64,000 nucleotides of DNA from Prevotella sp. khp7 (GCF_900109055.1 NZ_FOIV01000001.1:540682-604681), one strand, 5' to 3'; positions 47,597 through 56,919 are shown, numbered from the stretch's first letter. Notes: generated by a model not told the origin, from the sequence alone. Numbers and translations are program-made.

Positions 47597-47761
47597 ATGA
47601 ACAAGGATAAGATTCGTAACCTGCTCAACATCATCTTCATGATTGGAGCAATTGTTGGTGTGATATACTATCTCACCAAAGACAGGACTATTGGCACCTA
47701 TATCATTCTCATCTCAATGTGTTTCAAAATAGCCGAGTCCTCACTACGCATGATCAAGTAA
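47597..47761 (+). CDS. 54-residue membrane peptide
   Basis: MNKDKIRNLLNIIFMIGAIV starts an ORF of 54 codons with two hydrophobic stretches (about 10-25 and 34-46), ending SLRMIK. It fits tightly between DUF4468 (3 nt) and the porin (3 nt) in the same direction, which makes it likely to be real. I recognise no family; a C-terminal basic tail and a short YYLTKDRTIG loop are all that can be said. Confidence 0.75.
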   Translation: MNKDKIRNLLNIIFMIGAIVGVIYYLTKDRTIGTYIILISMCFKIAESSLRMIK

Positions 47762-47764
47762 TAT

Positions 47765-50128
47765 ATGAGGAAAACATTATCTACGCTACTATTGCTGATG
47801 CTGGTATTGACAGAGGTCAGTGCGCAAAATACTCGTACTTATAATCAGATAGACGAGAACGGCACCATCACCCAGCGCAGCGAGAATAACAATTTCAACA
47901 AGCACAACAACGACACGACCAAGCAGCACAAGGAGATTCCTAAGGGATTCTATGTGTGGAACATCGATCGTCGACTTGGCGACATTATCCCCGCTGAGCC
48001 AGACACCCTGCCACACTTATTTCCTAACGCCACGCTGAATACAGGTTTCTATGGCGACTACAACACCATAGGTAATAATTATTCTGCTCGCGAGAGTCGT
48101 ATCTTCGTTGACAGACCCGAGTTTAACAATTTCTTCTTCACCCAGCCCTATAGTTTCGTGGCTAAGGAGCCTGAAGCCTTCCTGTTTTTCAACACATTGT
48201 CGCCATACACTAGTGTGCTTTACGACAATTGTGGAAACAAACAGAATGGTGAAGACCATATCGATGCAAAATTCTCTGTCAATGCAAACAAACGTCTGAA
48301 TTTTGGTTTCGATCTCGACTATGCCTACGCACGTGGTTATTACAGCAATCAGAGCGTTTCCCACTTCAATGGCACACTATTTTCCTCTTATAAAGGTGAT
48401 CGTTACCAAATGCATTTCTTCTTCAATGCCGCCCATCAAAAAACGGCAGAGAATGGCGGTATCGCCAATGACGAATATGTCACCCATCCTGAGTCGTTCC
48501 AAGACAACTATGCAGAAAACGAAATTCCTACCGTGCTCTCATCCAACTGGAACCGTAATAACCATCAGCACCTCTATCTGAGTCATCGCTACAACGTTGG
48601 CTTCTATCGCATGGTAAAGATGACAGACGAGGAAATCAAGGCTCGTAAATTTGCTGAGGAGTCGAGAAAACAGCATGAAGAAGATGAACTAAACAAACAA
48701 GACGGCAACAGCACGCCCCCTAGTCGTGATAGTAAGCGAAAGGAAATCAAAGCGCCTACTGGTCGCCCCGACGGTGCCATCGTCATGGGCAAGGAGCCCC
48801 AGAAAGACTCACTCAATATGGCCGCCACCGATAGTACCCGCATTCAGGTAAACGGTCAGGCTGCAATTGACAGCCTGAATCGTTTGCAAGCCATTCAAGA
48901 CTCCATCAATGCCACGATGAAGCGTGAATACGTGCCTGTAACTAGCTTTATCCACACCTTTGAGTTGAACAAACACGATCATATATACCAGTCGTATTAC
49001 ACTCCAGAGGACTACTATCTGAGGCGTTACTACGACCAAGGCACAAAGTATGGCAACGATACCATATACGACCAGACAAAATTCACGCAAATCAAAAATA
49101 CCTTTGGCATTGCTCTGCTTGAAGGCTTCAACAAATACGTAAAGGCAGGACTGAAAGGTTTTATCAGCTACGACATGTGCACTTACCAGATGCCAGACCT
49201 TGTAGAGGGAACCAAGATATCTAGGATAAGAAAATGGACGGAAAACGATCTCAGCGTGGGTGGTGTATTCAGCAAAACCCAAGGCAAGATTCTACATTTC
49301 AGCGCTGAAGCAGAAGCTTGGGTTGGAGGTCCTAATAGCGGTGACTTGAAACTCGACTTCAATGCCGACCTCAACTTCCCTTTATTTGGAGATTCCGTTC
49401 AACTGGCAGCTAAAGCTTATATGCATAAAGTGGGGCCAGCTTTCTTTGTGTCGAAATATCATTCCAAACACTTCTGGTGGGATTTAGAGGATGATATGAA
49501 ACGGGAGACGCGCACCCGCATTGAGGGAATTTTCTCTTATTCCAAGACTAGCACCCAGATCCGTGTGGCAATGGACAACATCAAGAACTATACCTATTTT
49601 GGTATGAGCTACGATGCAACCACCAGCGGACGCACACACATGACAGCCAGCACCTATCAGGAATCAAGCAACATCAACGTCTTGATAGCTCAGTTGCACC
49701 AGAACTTCCGCTTGGGACCTCTGAATTGGGAAAACGTGATTACCTATCAGAACAGCAGTAAGTCAGAGGTGCTTCCTCTGCCCACTTGGAACTTCTTCTC
49801 TAACCTCTACTTAAAATTCCGCATAGCTAAGGTATTGGGTGTTGAGTTAGGAACTGACGTAACATATTTCACCAAGTATAACGCCCCCGATTTCTGTCCA
49901 GGACTCAATCAGTTTGCCATTCAGCAGAACGAAGACAGTCGCGTGGAAATGGGTGGTTATCCATTCATGGATGTCTATGCCAACATGTCATTGAAGGGTG
50001 TACGTTTCTTTCTTGTAATGACCAACGTACTCAATGGAGCTGGTAACCACATGAAATTCCTCACCCCACACTATCCCGTGAATGGTTCAGTACTCCACTT
50101 TGGCGTATCTTGGCCGTTCTTCAACTAA
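47765..50128 (+). CDS. Large Porin_10-like outer-membrane protein
   Basis: 787 residues. Signal peptide MRKTLSTLLLLMLVLTEVSA. The N-terminal half has YVWNIDRRLGDIIPAEPDTL and FFTQPYSFV, a pattern of the putative Bacteroidota porin family Porin_10. A low-complexity charged insert (about residues 290-345, KRKEIKAPTGRPDGAIVMG) interrupts the barrel. The C-terminus ends GVSWPFFN. Probably forms an outer-membrane channel; substrate unknown. It overlaps the stop of convergent menA by 8 nt. Confidence 0.82.
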   Translation: MRKTLSTLLLLMLVLTEVSAQNTRTYNQIDENGTITQRSENNNFNKHNNDTTKQHKEIPKGFYVWNIDRRLGDIIPAEPDTLPHLFPNATLNTGFYGDYNTIGNNYSARESRIFVDRPEFNNFFFTQPYSFVAKEPEAFLFFNTLSPYTSVLYDNCGNKQNGEDHIDAKFSVNANKRLNFGFDLDYAYARGYYSNQSVSHFNGTLFSSYKGDRYQMHFFFNAAHQKTAENGGIANDEYVTHPESFQDNYAENEIPTVLSSNWNRNNHQHLYLSHRYNVGFYRMVKMTDEEIKARKFAEESRKQHEEDELNKQDGNSTPPSRDSKRKEIKAPTGRPDGAIVMGKEPQKDSLNMAATDSTRIQVNGQAAIDSLNRLQAIQDSINATMKREYVPVTSFIHTFELNKHDHIYQSYYTPEDYYLRRYYDQGTKYGNDTIYDQTKFTQIKNTFGIALLEGFNKYVKAGLKGFISYDMCTYQMPDLVEGTKISRIRKWTENDLSVGGVFSKTQGKILHFSAEAEAWVGGPNSGDLKLDFNADLNFPLFGDSVQLAAKAYMHKVGPAFFVSKYHSKHFWWDLEDDMKRETRTRIEGIFSYSKTSTQIRVAMDNIKNYTYFGMSYDATTSGRTHMTASTYQESSNINVLIAQLHQNFRLGPLNWENVITYQNSSKSEVLPLPTWNFFSNLYLKFRIAKVLGVELGTDVTYFTKYNAPDFCPGLNQFAIQQNEDSRVEMGGYPFMDVYANMSLKGVRFFLVMTNVLNGAGNHMKFLTPHYPVNGSVLHFGVSWPFFN

Positions 50129-51038
50129 GCAACAAACCTGCGCTCACACAGAGCCCATAGATGAAGATATTACGCGCTGTTTCTCCTAAACAGAGATTCA
50201 GCGCTTTTCCTTGATAGATGCGCTTGATCTTCAAAAACGTGAAGATGTGAAGCACGAAATAGATGAATGGCAGGATAAAAGCCAGCAGATGGCCATTCAA
50301 CAAAAATGTACCTCCTAGTATCAATGCGCCAACACCTACAGCCAAATAGAGCTGAAGACCAGCCTGAGCTCCGAGTTTAACAATGATGGTGTTCTTGCCA
50401 GCCAGGGAATCGTTGTCCCTATCGCGGAAGTTGTTCACTATCAGCAAAGCATCGATTACAAGTCCACATGCCAATGAAGCCAGGAATACCTGCCACGTAA
50501 TGGTGTGAAGTTGCACATAATAGCTGCAGCAAACGGGCACGATGCCAAAGAACAAAAGCACCAGCAGGTCGCCCAAACCCTGATATGAGAAGAAAGTGGT
50601 ATAAAGGAAGGCAAACACCACACAGAGCGCCCCCACCAGAATCATCTCCATTCCACCAAACCAAGCCAGAGGCAGACCTATCATACAACCTGTACAAGTG
50701 GTCAGGGCTATGGCTTTTTTCATAGAATCGAGTCTCACCCATCCCTGAGCACAAGCTCTGCGAGGTCCCAGGCGCGTCTCAACATCGTCAGTACCGTTTA
50801 CGAAATCGAAGAAATCATTGATAAAATTTGCATCAATCTGCATGGAAAATGAGAATAACAGGCAAAGCAAAGCAGCCACCCAGTTGAATGCCTCACCATC
50901 ATACAGCTTGGCATCAACCCAAGCTAAAGCCACCCCTATCATTACAGGAACAGCGGCACCCGTAAGGGTTTTCGGACGTGCTGCCAAAAGCCACGCCTTA
51001 ACAGAATCTGTCTTAATAATTCTTTCTTCAGACATCAT
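50121..51038 (-). CDS. menA: 1,4-dihydroxy-2-naphthoate polyprenyltransferase
   Basis: 305 residues with eight to nine membrane helices, UbiA superfamily. The first Asp-rich motif NDFFDFVNGTDD and the second NNFRDRDND define the prenyl diphosphate and Mg2+ sites. It attaches the isoprenoid tail in menaquinone synthesis, the respiratory quinone of this group. A TACTTTTG box (51057-51064, minus strand) precedes; the ATG at 51038 (or 51035) is chosen. Confidence 0.93.
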   Translation of the reverse strand: MMSEERIIKTDSVKAWLLAARPKTLTGAAVPVMIGVALAWVDAKLYDGEAFNWVAALLCLLFSFSMQIDANFINDFFDFVNGTDDVETRLGPRRACAQGWVRLDSMKKAIALTTCTGCMIGLPLAWFGGMEMILVGALCVVFAFLYTTFFSYQGLGDLLVLLFFGIVPVCCSYYVQLHTITWQVFLASLACGLVIDALLIVNNFRDRDNDSLAGKNTIIVKLGAQAGLQLYLAVGVGALILGGTFLLNGHLLAFILPFIYFVLHIFTFLKIKRIYQGKALNLCLGETARNIFIYGLCVSAGLLLS

Positions 51039-51056
51039 TTTTTCTATTTTTATTTG

Positions 51057-51064
51057 CAAAAGTA
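51057..51064 (-). promoter_or_regulatory. -7 box of menA
   Basis: TACTTTTG on the minus strand, 18 nt before the ATG at 51038; 12 bp from the oppositely directed HD-gene box. Confidence 0.6.
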
Positions 51065-51076
51065 CATAGTTTTTCG

Positions 51077-51084
51077 TAAATTTG
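51077..51084 (+). promoter_or_regulatory. -7 box of the HD-domain gene
   Basis: TAAATTTG, 22 nt before the ATG at 51107. Confidence 0.55.
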
Positions 51085-51106
51085 CAAACAAAAATAAAGA
51101 CTTTTT

Positions 51107-51748
51107 ATGATTAACAATACCCCAAACTTAGAATTAGTTGAGTTTATCGAGACGCAGATACTTCCGCAATACGCTGCTTTTGACCGTGCCCACAACATGG
51201 AACATGTTACTCGTGTCATCCGAAGTTCGCTTGAACTAGTGAAGATTACCGGAGCCGACATCGATATGGCCTACACTATTGCAGCCTATCACGACCTAGG
51301 TATGAGCGGTCATCGAGCCAGCCATCATATCATAGGAGGAAAGATTCTTGAGCGTGACGCCCGCCTAAAAAAATGGTTCTCACCCGAACAGATAAAGATT
51401 ATGAAAGAGGCCGTAGAGGATCATCGCGCTTCTGCCAGTCGGGCTCCTCGTAGCATTTATGGTAAGATTGTAGCCGAGGCCGATCGTGACATTGATCCTC
51501 AGATAGTTATCCGTCGCACCATTCAGTTTGGCATGGCTAACTATCCAGAACTCGACAAGGAAGGACATTGGAAGCGCTTCATGGACCACATGAACGAGAA
51601 ATACTCGAAAGATGGCTATATGAAGCTATGGATTCCGAACTCGCCCAACGCAAAAAAGCTTGCAGAGTTGCAGAACATGATTGAACAACCCAAGAAACTC
51701 CGCGAAATGTTCGACCAGATATTTGCTGAAGAAATCTCTATTTCATAA
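51107..51748 (+). CDS. HD-domain phosphohydrolase
   Basis: 213 residues. The HD motif is H in AHNMEHVTRVI, HD in AAYHDLGMSG, the later H in EDHRA and D in AEADRDID. A predicted cytoplasmic metal-dependent phosphohydrolase of nucleotides or phosphorylated small molecules; which one cannot be told. Its 3' end overlaps the tiny minus-strand gene by 11 nt. Confidence 0.85.
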   Translation: MINNTPNLELVEFIETQILPQYAAFDRAHNMEHVTRVIRSSLELVKITGADIDMAYTIAAYHDLGMSGHRASHHIIGGKILERDARLKKWFSPEQIKIMKEAVEDHRASASRAPRSIYGKIVAEADRDIDPQIVIRRTIQFGMANYPELDKEGHWKRFMDHMNEKYSKDGYMKLWIPNSPNAKKLAELQNMIEQPKKLREMFDQIFAEEISIS

Positions 51749-51893
51749 AGTAGAGCCAGTAAATGGTGGCCAAAGCCACTACCAGCACTATCAGAACAGC
51801 AGACTTGATAAGACACGATGCGACTTTCTTCACCACAAGGAAAGCCACAATCAGTGCCACAAGCACAAAGATATAATATCCTATATTATCCAT
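51738..51893 (-). CDS. 51-residue membrane peptide
   Basis: Starts MDNIGYYIFVLVALIVAFLV and has two hydrophobic stretches (about 5-21 and 31-49) separated by a basic KKVASCLIK loop. Its ATG begins on the last base of the pseudouridine synthase stop (TAATG), so it is translationally coupled to that gene. No family recognised. The 3' end overlaps the convergent HD gene by 11 nt. Confidence 0.75.
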   Translation of the reverse strand: MDNIGYYIFVLVALIVAFLVVKKVASCLIKSAVLIVLVVALATIYWLYFMK

Positions 51894-52789
51894 TATTTGA
51901 ATAGTTTCTTAAAATCCGTAGGAACTGGAGTTTCAAATTCCATGGGCTCACCTGTTACAGGATGATGGAAACAGAGCAACCAAGCGTGCAGGCAAAGACG
52001 ATGGATTGGATCGTCGCCATTGCCGTATTTTGGGTCGCCACACACAGGATGCCCCATGTCAGCAGAGTGAACACGTATTTGGTTCTTACGCCCCGTTTCG
52101 AGTTTGAACTCGACCAACGAATGCTCAGTAGTACGATCTAATACATGGAAATGCGTGATAGCCAACTTACCACCATTATCTACAGGCGAAGAATAGGTGA
52201 TGTAGGCTTTATTGTCTTTCAACCAGTTTTCAATAGTTCCCTCATCCTTCTCCATTTCACCAGAGCAGACAGCCACATAACGACGATCATAGACGATATC
52301 GTGCCAGTTGTGCTCCAATATCTGTTCCGTCTCCATATCCTTGGCATAAACCATAAGTCCGCTGGTATCGCGATCCAGACGGTGCACTACATGGGCCGTA
52401 CACTTTTGACGCGACTTCTTGAAATAATCGTCGAGCACCGACTTCACGTTGAGCGAAGAGTGACCAGCAGCCATCGAGAGAATTCCGACAGCCTTCTCAA
52501 CCACAATCAGCCACTTGTCTTCGTAGACTATCTTGACATAGCGGCTCTTGAATCCTTGCTGATTGCGCTTGGTCTTGCTCACAGCAACCTTCATTCCAGG
52601 CTCCAACTGAAAGTCGAACTGGCTCACAGTCTTACCATTCACCTTGATTCCCCTACCCTGCAACGTGGCCTTGATTTTGGTCTTCGTCTGTGGTACGTTC
52701 TTCAACAGCCACTCCAATAGCGGCATCGGCTCCGACACAGTATAGTGTTCGTAGTCGCCCTCACGATTATATCCTGCGTTATATCTCAT
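51893..52789 (-). CDS. RluA-family pseudouridine synthase
   Basis: 298 residues. An N-terminal S4-like domain (LLKNVPQTKTKIKATLQGRG) precedes the catalytic domain with HRLDRDTSGLMVYAKD, where the Asp in RLDRDTSG is catalytic, and with GRKNQIRVH. It converts uridines to pseudouridine in rRNA or tRNA, most like RluD or RluC; the exact target cannot be assigned. A TAATTTTG box (52798-52805, minus strand) is close to the start. Confidence 0.92.
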   Translation of the reverse strand: MRYNAGYNREGDYEHYTVSEPMPLLEWLLKNVPQTKTKIKATLQGRGIKVNGKTVSQFDFQLEPGMKVAVSKTKRNQQGFKSRYVKIVYEDKWLIVVEKAVGILSMAAGHSSLNVKSVLDDYFKKSRQKCTAHVVHRLDRDTSGLMVYAKDMETEQILEHNWHDIVYDRRYVAVCSGEMEKDEGTIENWLKDNKAYITYSSPVDNGGKLAITHFHVLDRTTEHSLVEFKLETGRKNQIRVHSADMGHPVCGDPKYGNGDDPIHRLCLHAWLLCFHHPVTGEPMEFETPVPTDFKKLFK

Positions 52790-52797
52790 ATTGGGTG

Positions 52798-52805
52798 CAA
52801 AATTA
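52798..52805 (-). promoter_or_regulatory. -7 box of the RluA-family gene
   Basis: TAATTTTG on the minus strand, 8 nt before the ATG at 52789; it overlaps the T tract of the preceding uxaC terminator. Confidence 0.55.
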
Positions 52806-52840
52806 ATAAAAAAACCGCAGATTCAAAGAAATCTGCGGTT
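52800..52840 (-). terminator. Terminator of uxaC
   Basis: AACCGCAGATT (52813-52823) pairs with AATCTGCGGTT (52830-52840), a perfect 11-bp stem with 6-nt loop and a T-rich minus-strand tail at 52800-52812. Confidence 0.9.
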
Positions 52841-52847
52841 ATTTTTA

Positions 52848-52935
52848 TTAGTAGAACTTGAACTTTGCTCGAGTTCTTACACGCTCGGCAGAATTCGTGC
52901 AAGCATGATTCTGCTCTTGCTTAATAGAACTTGAA
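52848..52935 (-). repeat. Duplicated uxaC 3' end around an imperfect hairpin
   Basis: The 15 bases covering the last codons and stop of uxaC (52921-52935, TTAATAGAACTTGAA on the plus strand) recur at 52848-52862 with one change. Between them, GCAGAAT/ATTCTGC (52888-52914 region) forms an imperfect hairpin. It looks like a local duplication after the stop codon. Confidence 0.6.
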
Positions 52936-54327
52936 GTAACGTCTTGCGTTGTTGTACGAGATATCCTCTACCATACGACTCAAAATATCCATATCACAAG
53001 GCAACAGACCTCTCTCCACATCATTACCAAGCATATTACAGAGTATACGACGGAAGTATTCATGACGTGGATAGCTTAGGAACGAGCGACTGTCGGTGAG
53101 CATACCAACGAAGCGGCTCAGCAATCCCAATACGGAGAGGGCGTTCATCTGACGAACCATACCATCCATCTGGTCGTTGAACCACCAGCCTGAACCAAAC
53201 TGGATCTTACCAGGCTCACCACCCTGGAAGTTACCCAGCATGGTAGCAATCACCTCGTTGGCACAAGGATTCAACGTATATAATATGGTACGCGTAAGCT
53301 TACCCTTCGAGTTCAGTCTATTCAGGAAGTTCGACATAGCCTTGGCGGTATTGAACTCTCCGATAGAGTCAAAGCCCGTGTCAGGACCAAGTTGGTTGAA
53401 CATCGCAGTATTGTTGTCGCGAATGGCTCCATAGTGGAACTGTTGTGTCCATCCTGCGTCCGCGTCCATTTCAGCCATCACCGTAAGGAAGCAGTTCTTG
53501 AACTGACGAATCTCAAGTTGTGAGAGCTGTAAGCCACGCATGGCCTTCTCGAAGATGGTTTCAATCTGCGAATCGGTGTACTCTTCGTCATAGAACTCCT
53601 CGATACCGTGATCAGACAACTTAGATCCCTGCTCTTCGAAGAAGTCATGACGTTTCTGAAGAGCGTCTATCATATCAGTAAACTTGGTGATGGTCACACC
53701 CGAAACCTCACTCAGCTGCTCAATATATTTCGAGAACTCAGGCTTCTCGATGTTCATGGCTTTGTCGGGACGCCATGCAGGCAGCATAACAGGATCGTCG
53801 GCAGCCTTCTGCTTTGCATACTCTATATGACTATGCAAATCGTCGATAGGATCGTCAGTGGTGCAGACACACTCCACGTTGTAGTGCTTCATCAGTCCGC
53901 GGGCAGAGAATTCTGGCTTCTGAAGTTTCTCGTTACACTCGTCGAAAATCTCGCGAGCAGTCTTCGGAGAGAGCTGTTTGGTAATGCCGAAAGCGGTTTT
54001 CAGTTCCAGATGTGTCCAGTGATACAGTGGATTGCGGAAAGTGTAAGGCACCGTCTCAGCCCATTTCTCGAACTTCTCCCAATCGGTAGTATCCTTGCCC
54101 GTGCAATATTTCTCTTCTATACCGTTGGTACGCATAGCACGCCACTTATAATGGTCACCACCAAGCCACAACTCAGTGATACTCTTAAACTTATGATCCT
54201 TGGCCACCATTTCCGGAATCAGATGGCAATGGTAGTCGATAATGGGCATCTTAGCCGCATGGTTGTGATACAAGTCCTGAGCCACCTGGGTCTCAAGAAC
54301 AAAGTTATCGTCGTTGAATTGCTTCAT
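52921..54327 (-). CDS. uxaC: Glucuronate isomerase
   Basis: 468 residues. Interconverts glucuronate with fructuronate and galacturonate with tagaturonate, the first step of uronate use. The start MKQFNDDNFVLETQVAQDLY and IIDYHCHLIPEMVA contains the metal-type His pair; CTTDDPIDDL, QFHYGAIRDNNT and SRFVGMLTDSRSFLSYPRHEYF-type C-terminal motifs are present. No other uronate gene is next to it. TATCTTTG box at 54368-54375. Confidence 0.95.
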   Translation of the reverse strand: MKQFNDDNFVLETQVAQDLYHNHAAKMPIIDYHCHLIPEMVAKDHKFKSITELWLGGDHYKWRAMRTNGIEEKYCTGKDTTDWEKFEKWAETVPYTFRNPLYHWTHLELKTAFGITKQLSPKTAREIFDECNEKLQKPEFSARGLMKHYNVECVCTTDDPIDDLHSHIEYAKQKAADDPVMLPAWRPDKAMNIEKPEFSKYIEQLSEVSGVTITKFTDMIDALQKRHDFFEEQGSKLSDHGIEEFYDEEYTDSQIETIFEKAMRGLQLSQLEIRQFKNCFLTVMAEMDADAGWTQQFHYGAIRDNNTAMFNQLGPDTGFDSIGEFNTAKAMSNFLNRLNSKGKLTRTILYTLNPCANEVIATMLGNFQGGEPGKIQFGSGWWFNDQMDGMVRQMNALSVLGLLSRFVGMLTDSRSFLSYPRHEYFRRILCNMLGNDVERGLLPCDMDILSRMVEDISYNNARRYFKFY

Positions 54328-54367
54328 AATTTGATAGTTTGTTTTATCGGTTCTTTAAAAATTTGTG

Positions 54368-54375
54368 CAAAGATA
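54368..54375 (-). promoter_or_regulatory. -7 box of uxaC
   Basis: TATCTTTG on the minus strand, 40 nt before the ATG; divergent with the ansA box at 54399-54406. Confidence 0.65.
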
Positions 54376-54398
54376 CTAAATTATTCGCAGAAAAACAC

Positions 54399-54406
54399 TA
54401 ACTTTG
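54399..54406 (+). promoter_or_regulatory. -7 box of ansA
   Basis: TAACTTTG, 28 nt before the ATG at 54435. Confidence 0.65.
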
Positions 54407-54434
54407 CACAAAAAACAAAACGTAAACGTTTTCT

Positions 54435-55466
54435 ATGCGCAGCAGAATACTACTCATTTACACTGGAGGTACTATCGGTATGAACCGAAATCCGCAGACC
54501 GGTGCCCTTGAGCCTTTCGACTTTGAGCATCTATTACTAAATGTACCAGAGCTAAAACAGTTTGATATACAGATAGATACATACCAGTTCAATCCCCCCA
54601 TCGACTCGAGTGACATGTCGCCAGCCATGTGGACCGACCTGAGTCACTGCATTGCTGACCACTACGATTTGTATGATGGCTTTGTGGTGCTTCACGGTAC
54701 AGACACGATGGCCTACACCGCGTCGGCCCTCTCTTACATGCTGGAAAATCTGACAAAACCCGTTGTCATCACAGGTTCGCAACTACCCATTGACCAACTT
54801 CGTACCGATGGCAAGGAAAATCTCATCACAGCTGTAGAGATAGCAGCAGCCAAGGATGAAAAGGGTCATGCTATGGTGCCCGAGGTGGGTATCTATTTCG
54901 GCGGTCATCTGCTTCGAGGTAATCGTACCACCAAGCAGAGCGCTGAAGAGTTTAACGCTTTCGAGTCGTTCAACTACCCCCATCTTGTAGAGGCTGGTGT
55001 CAATATTACTTACCATCGCGACCGTATCCTGAAACCCGACTTCTCGAAGCCAATGGTGCCCCATTTCCGCTTAGATAACAACGTGATAATCTTTTCGCTT
55101 TTCCCAGGTATCCGCGAAGATCTGATACGCCATATCATCCATACGCCCAACCTAAAGGCCATCGTGATGCGTACATTTGGTTCAGGAAACGCGCCTCAGA
55201 AGACATGGTTGCTCAAGGCCCTGAGAGAAGGCACACGCAACGGCAAGGTGATTGTAAACATCAGTCAGTGCATGCAGGGAGCCGTAGAGATGAGTCGTTA
55301 CGATTGTGGATGGCATCTTCAGGAGGCAGGCGTTATCAGCGGGCGCGACTCTACAGTAGAGGGCGCAGTCACTAAACTCATGTTCCTACAAAGCCACTAT
55401 CCCGACGATCCAGAAACAGTTCGCAAATTCATGAGTCAGAGTCTCAGAGGAGAAATCTCCGTATAA
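54435..55466 (+). CDS. ansA: Type I L-asparaginase
   Basis: 343 residues. Catalytic Thr13 is in LLIYTGGTIGMN and the second site is VLHGTDTMAYTASAL, with the Lys in TDGKENL. No signal peptide, so cytoplasmic type I. It hydrolyses asparagine to aspartate and ammonia. Ends in a bidirectional terminator shared with the OmpA-like gene. Confidence 0.95.
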   Translation: MRSRILLIYTGGTIGMNRNPQTGALEPFDFEHLLLNVPELKQFDIQIDTYQFNPPIDSSDMSPAMWTDLSHCIADHYDLYDGFVVLHGTDTMAYTASALSYMLENLTKPVVITGSQLPIDQLRTDGKENLITAVEIAAAKDEKGHAMVPEVGIYFGGHLLRGNRTTKQSAEEFNAFESFNYPHLVEAGVNITYHRDRILKPDFSKPMVPHFRLDNNVIIFSLFPGIREDLIRHIIHTPNLKAIVMRTFGSGNAPQKTWLLKALREGTRNGKVIVNISQCMQGAVEMSRYDCGWHLQEAGVISGRDSTVEGAVTKLMFLQSHYPDDPETVRKFMSQSLRGEISV

Positions 55467-55501
55467 AAAAATCCCCTCATACTTTTTAAGAGGGGATTTT
55501 T
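55467..55501. terminator. Bidirectional terminator between ansA and the OmpA-like gene
   Basis: AAAAATCCCCTC (55467-55478) and GAGGGGATTTTT (55490-55501): 12-bp stem with 11-nt loop, T-rich on both sides. Confidence 0.9.
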
Positions 55502-55519
55502 ATTTTAATAATATTACTC

Positions 55520-56806
55520 TTATTTCTTAATAAACTCCACACGACGGTTCTTGGCACGGCCTTCGTCAGTCTTGTTGTCAGCTACAGGCTCATGACTACC
55601 CTTACCTACAGCACGCAGGTTGAAGCCATCGCAACCTAATCCCTCTAACGCCTTAACCACAGCTTCTGCACGCTGTTGCGAGAGCGGATCGTTAATTTTG
55701 TCGCTACCTTGATTGTCCGTATGGCCCTGCACCTCAAAACGAGCCGTAGGGTTCTTCTTCATATAGTCAGCAACTTTCTGAATCTCTTCCATCGACTCTG
55801 GCTTCAGCGTAGCTTTGCCCGTCTCGAAGAGGATGTTGTTCGTCACAAACTTTCCAGTCTCTGCTATAGCCTTCTCAACGGCACTGAGATCTGTGGTCTG
55901 ACGCTGATAGAGCTCTACAGCGCCCTTAGCGAGAATCACATGGCCCACGCCACGATACGGGTATCCATCTTGGACATGGAATTCGAAACGACTGGGAGCA
56001 GCCACATTAGGCAGATTGATGACACGTTGTCCATTGATATAGTATTTGAAAGCACGCTTGTTGAACGAGATAGCGAAATGGTTCCACTGTCCAAACTTAA
56101 CACATTCTTCCATATCTTCCCATTTCAAATCACCAGTCACATTGCCTGAAGCGCCGCCACCCTTCTTAAACGAATAGTTTCCATAAACATCCGGACTACC
56201 TGGACGGAACATCTTATAGATATTGCCAAGCTCGTCGTCACCCTGATAGAAATAGATATGCCATGCCATCTGGTCTATATCACCGGGTTTGCACATAAAC
56301 TCTTCCCACTCGAGGGTAAAGACATCAGGCAGATAAGACCTCATGTTCTCCATCAGAGGAGAGAATATAGTACCTCCTGAAGCATTGCTATGCGCATACT
56401 TCTTGCCGTTGACAGACGCCACCTCCAGACTACCGTCGCTGATATCCCACTTGGATGGGAACTCACCCATCTGCTCGTTTGCGAAGTCATCCTCGAAAAG
56501 AATCACGCTACCACGGACGAAGTCACTCTTTTGGTTCTGACCTACGGCATTAGGAGTGTCATCAACCTCTTCATCACTATCATTGTCAGACTTTGAGCTC
56601 TTCCCTTTCTTGCCTTGCTTCTTACCGTTAAGCACCTTGTCAGAAGCATTATCAGCCTCCTTATCGGCCTTTCTCTCTACATTACGCTCCACAGCGTTCT
56701 TCGCTGCATCCACAGCCTTGTCCTTGAGCTTACCCAACCATCCCTGGGCATCGGAGTTTACCGAGAAAGCTATCGCCATCATCAGCATCAAAATCAGTCT
56801 TTTCAT
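55520..56806 (-). CDS. OmpA-family protein with laminin G-like insert
   Basis: 428 residues. Signal peptide MKRLILMLMMAIAFSVNSDA, a Lys-rich linker, a central concanavalin-like beta domain (about residues 110-295, with FPSKWDISDGSLEVA), and a C-terminal OmpA domain with GHTDNQGSDKINDPLSQQRA, KNRRVEF, which binds peptidoglycan. It likely tethers the outer membrane or a ligand to the wall. Start 56806 is chosen; the earlier frame begins in the -7 box (56849-56856, TAAATTTG on the minus strand). Confidence 0.88.
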   Translation of the reverse strand: MKRLILMLMMAIAFSVNSDAQGWLGKLKDKAVDAAKNAVERNVERKADKEADNASDKVLNGKKQGKKGKSSKSDNDSDEEVDDTPNAVGQNQKSDFVRGSVILFEDDFANEQMGEFPSKWDISDGSLEVASVNGKKYAHSNASGGTIFSPLMENMRSYLPDVFTLEWEEFMCKPGDIDQMAWHIYFYQGDDELGNIYKMFRPGSPDVYGNYSFKKGGGASGNVTGDLKWEDMEECVKFGQWNHFAISFNKRAFKYYINGQRVINLPNVAAPSRFEFHVQDGYPYRGVGHVILAKGAVELYQRQTTDLSAVEKAIAETGKFVTNNILFETGKATLKPESMEEIQKVADYMKKNPTARFEVQGHTDNQGSDKINDPLSQQRAEAVVKALEGLGCDGFNLRAVGKGSHEPVADNKTDEGRAKNRRVEFIKK

Positions 56807-56848
56807 ACGCTCTTTTGTTCTAGGTTCATAAATTGTATATATTAATTG

Positions 56849-56856
56849 CAAATTTA
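56849..56856 (-). promoter_or_regulatory. -7 box of the OmpA-like gene
   Basis: TAAATTTG on the minus strand, 42 nt before the ATG at 56806. Confidence 0.55.
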
Positions 56857-56919
56857 CGAAAAATATCCGAAATCACCAAACGAAATCACAACTTTTTTTT
56901 CGTCTTACTCCTCAAAAAT

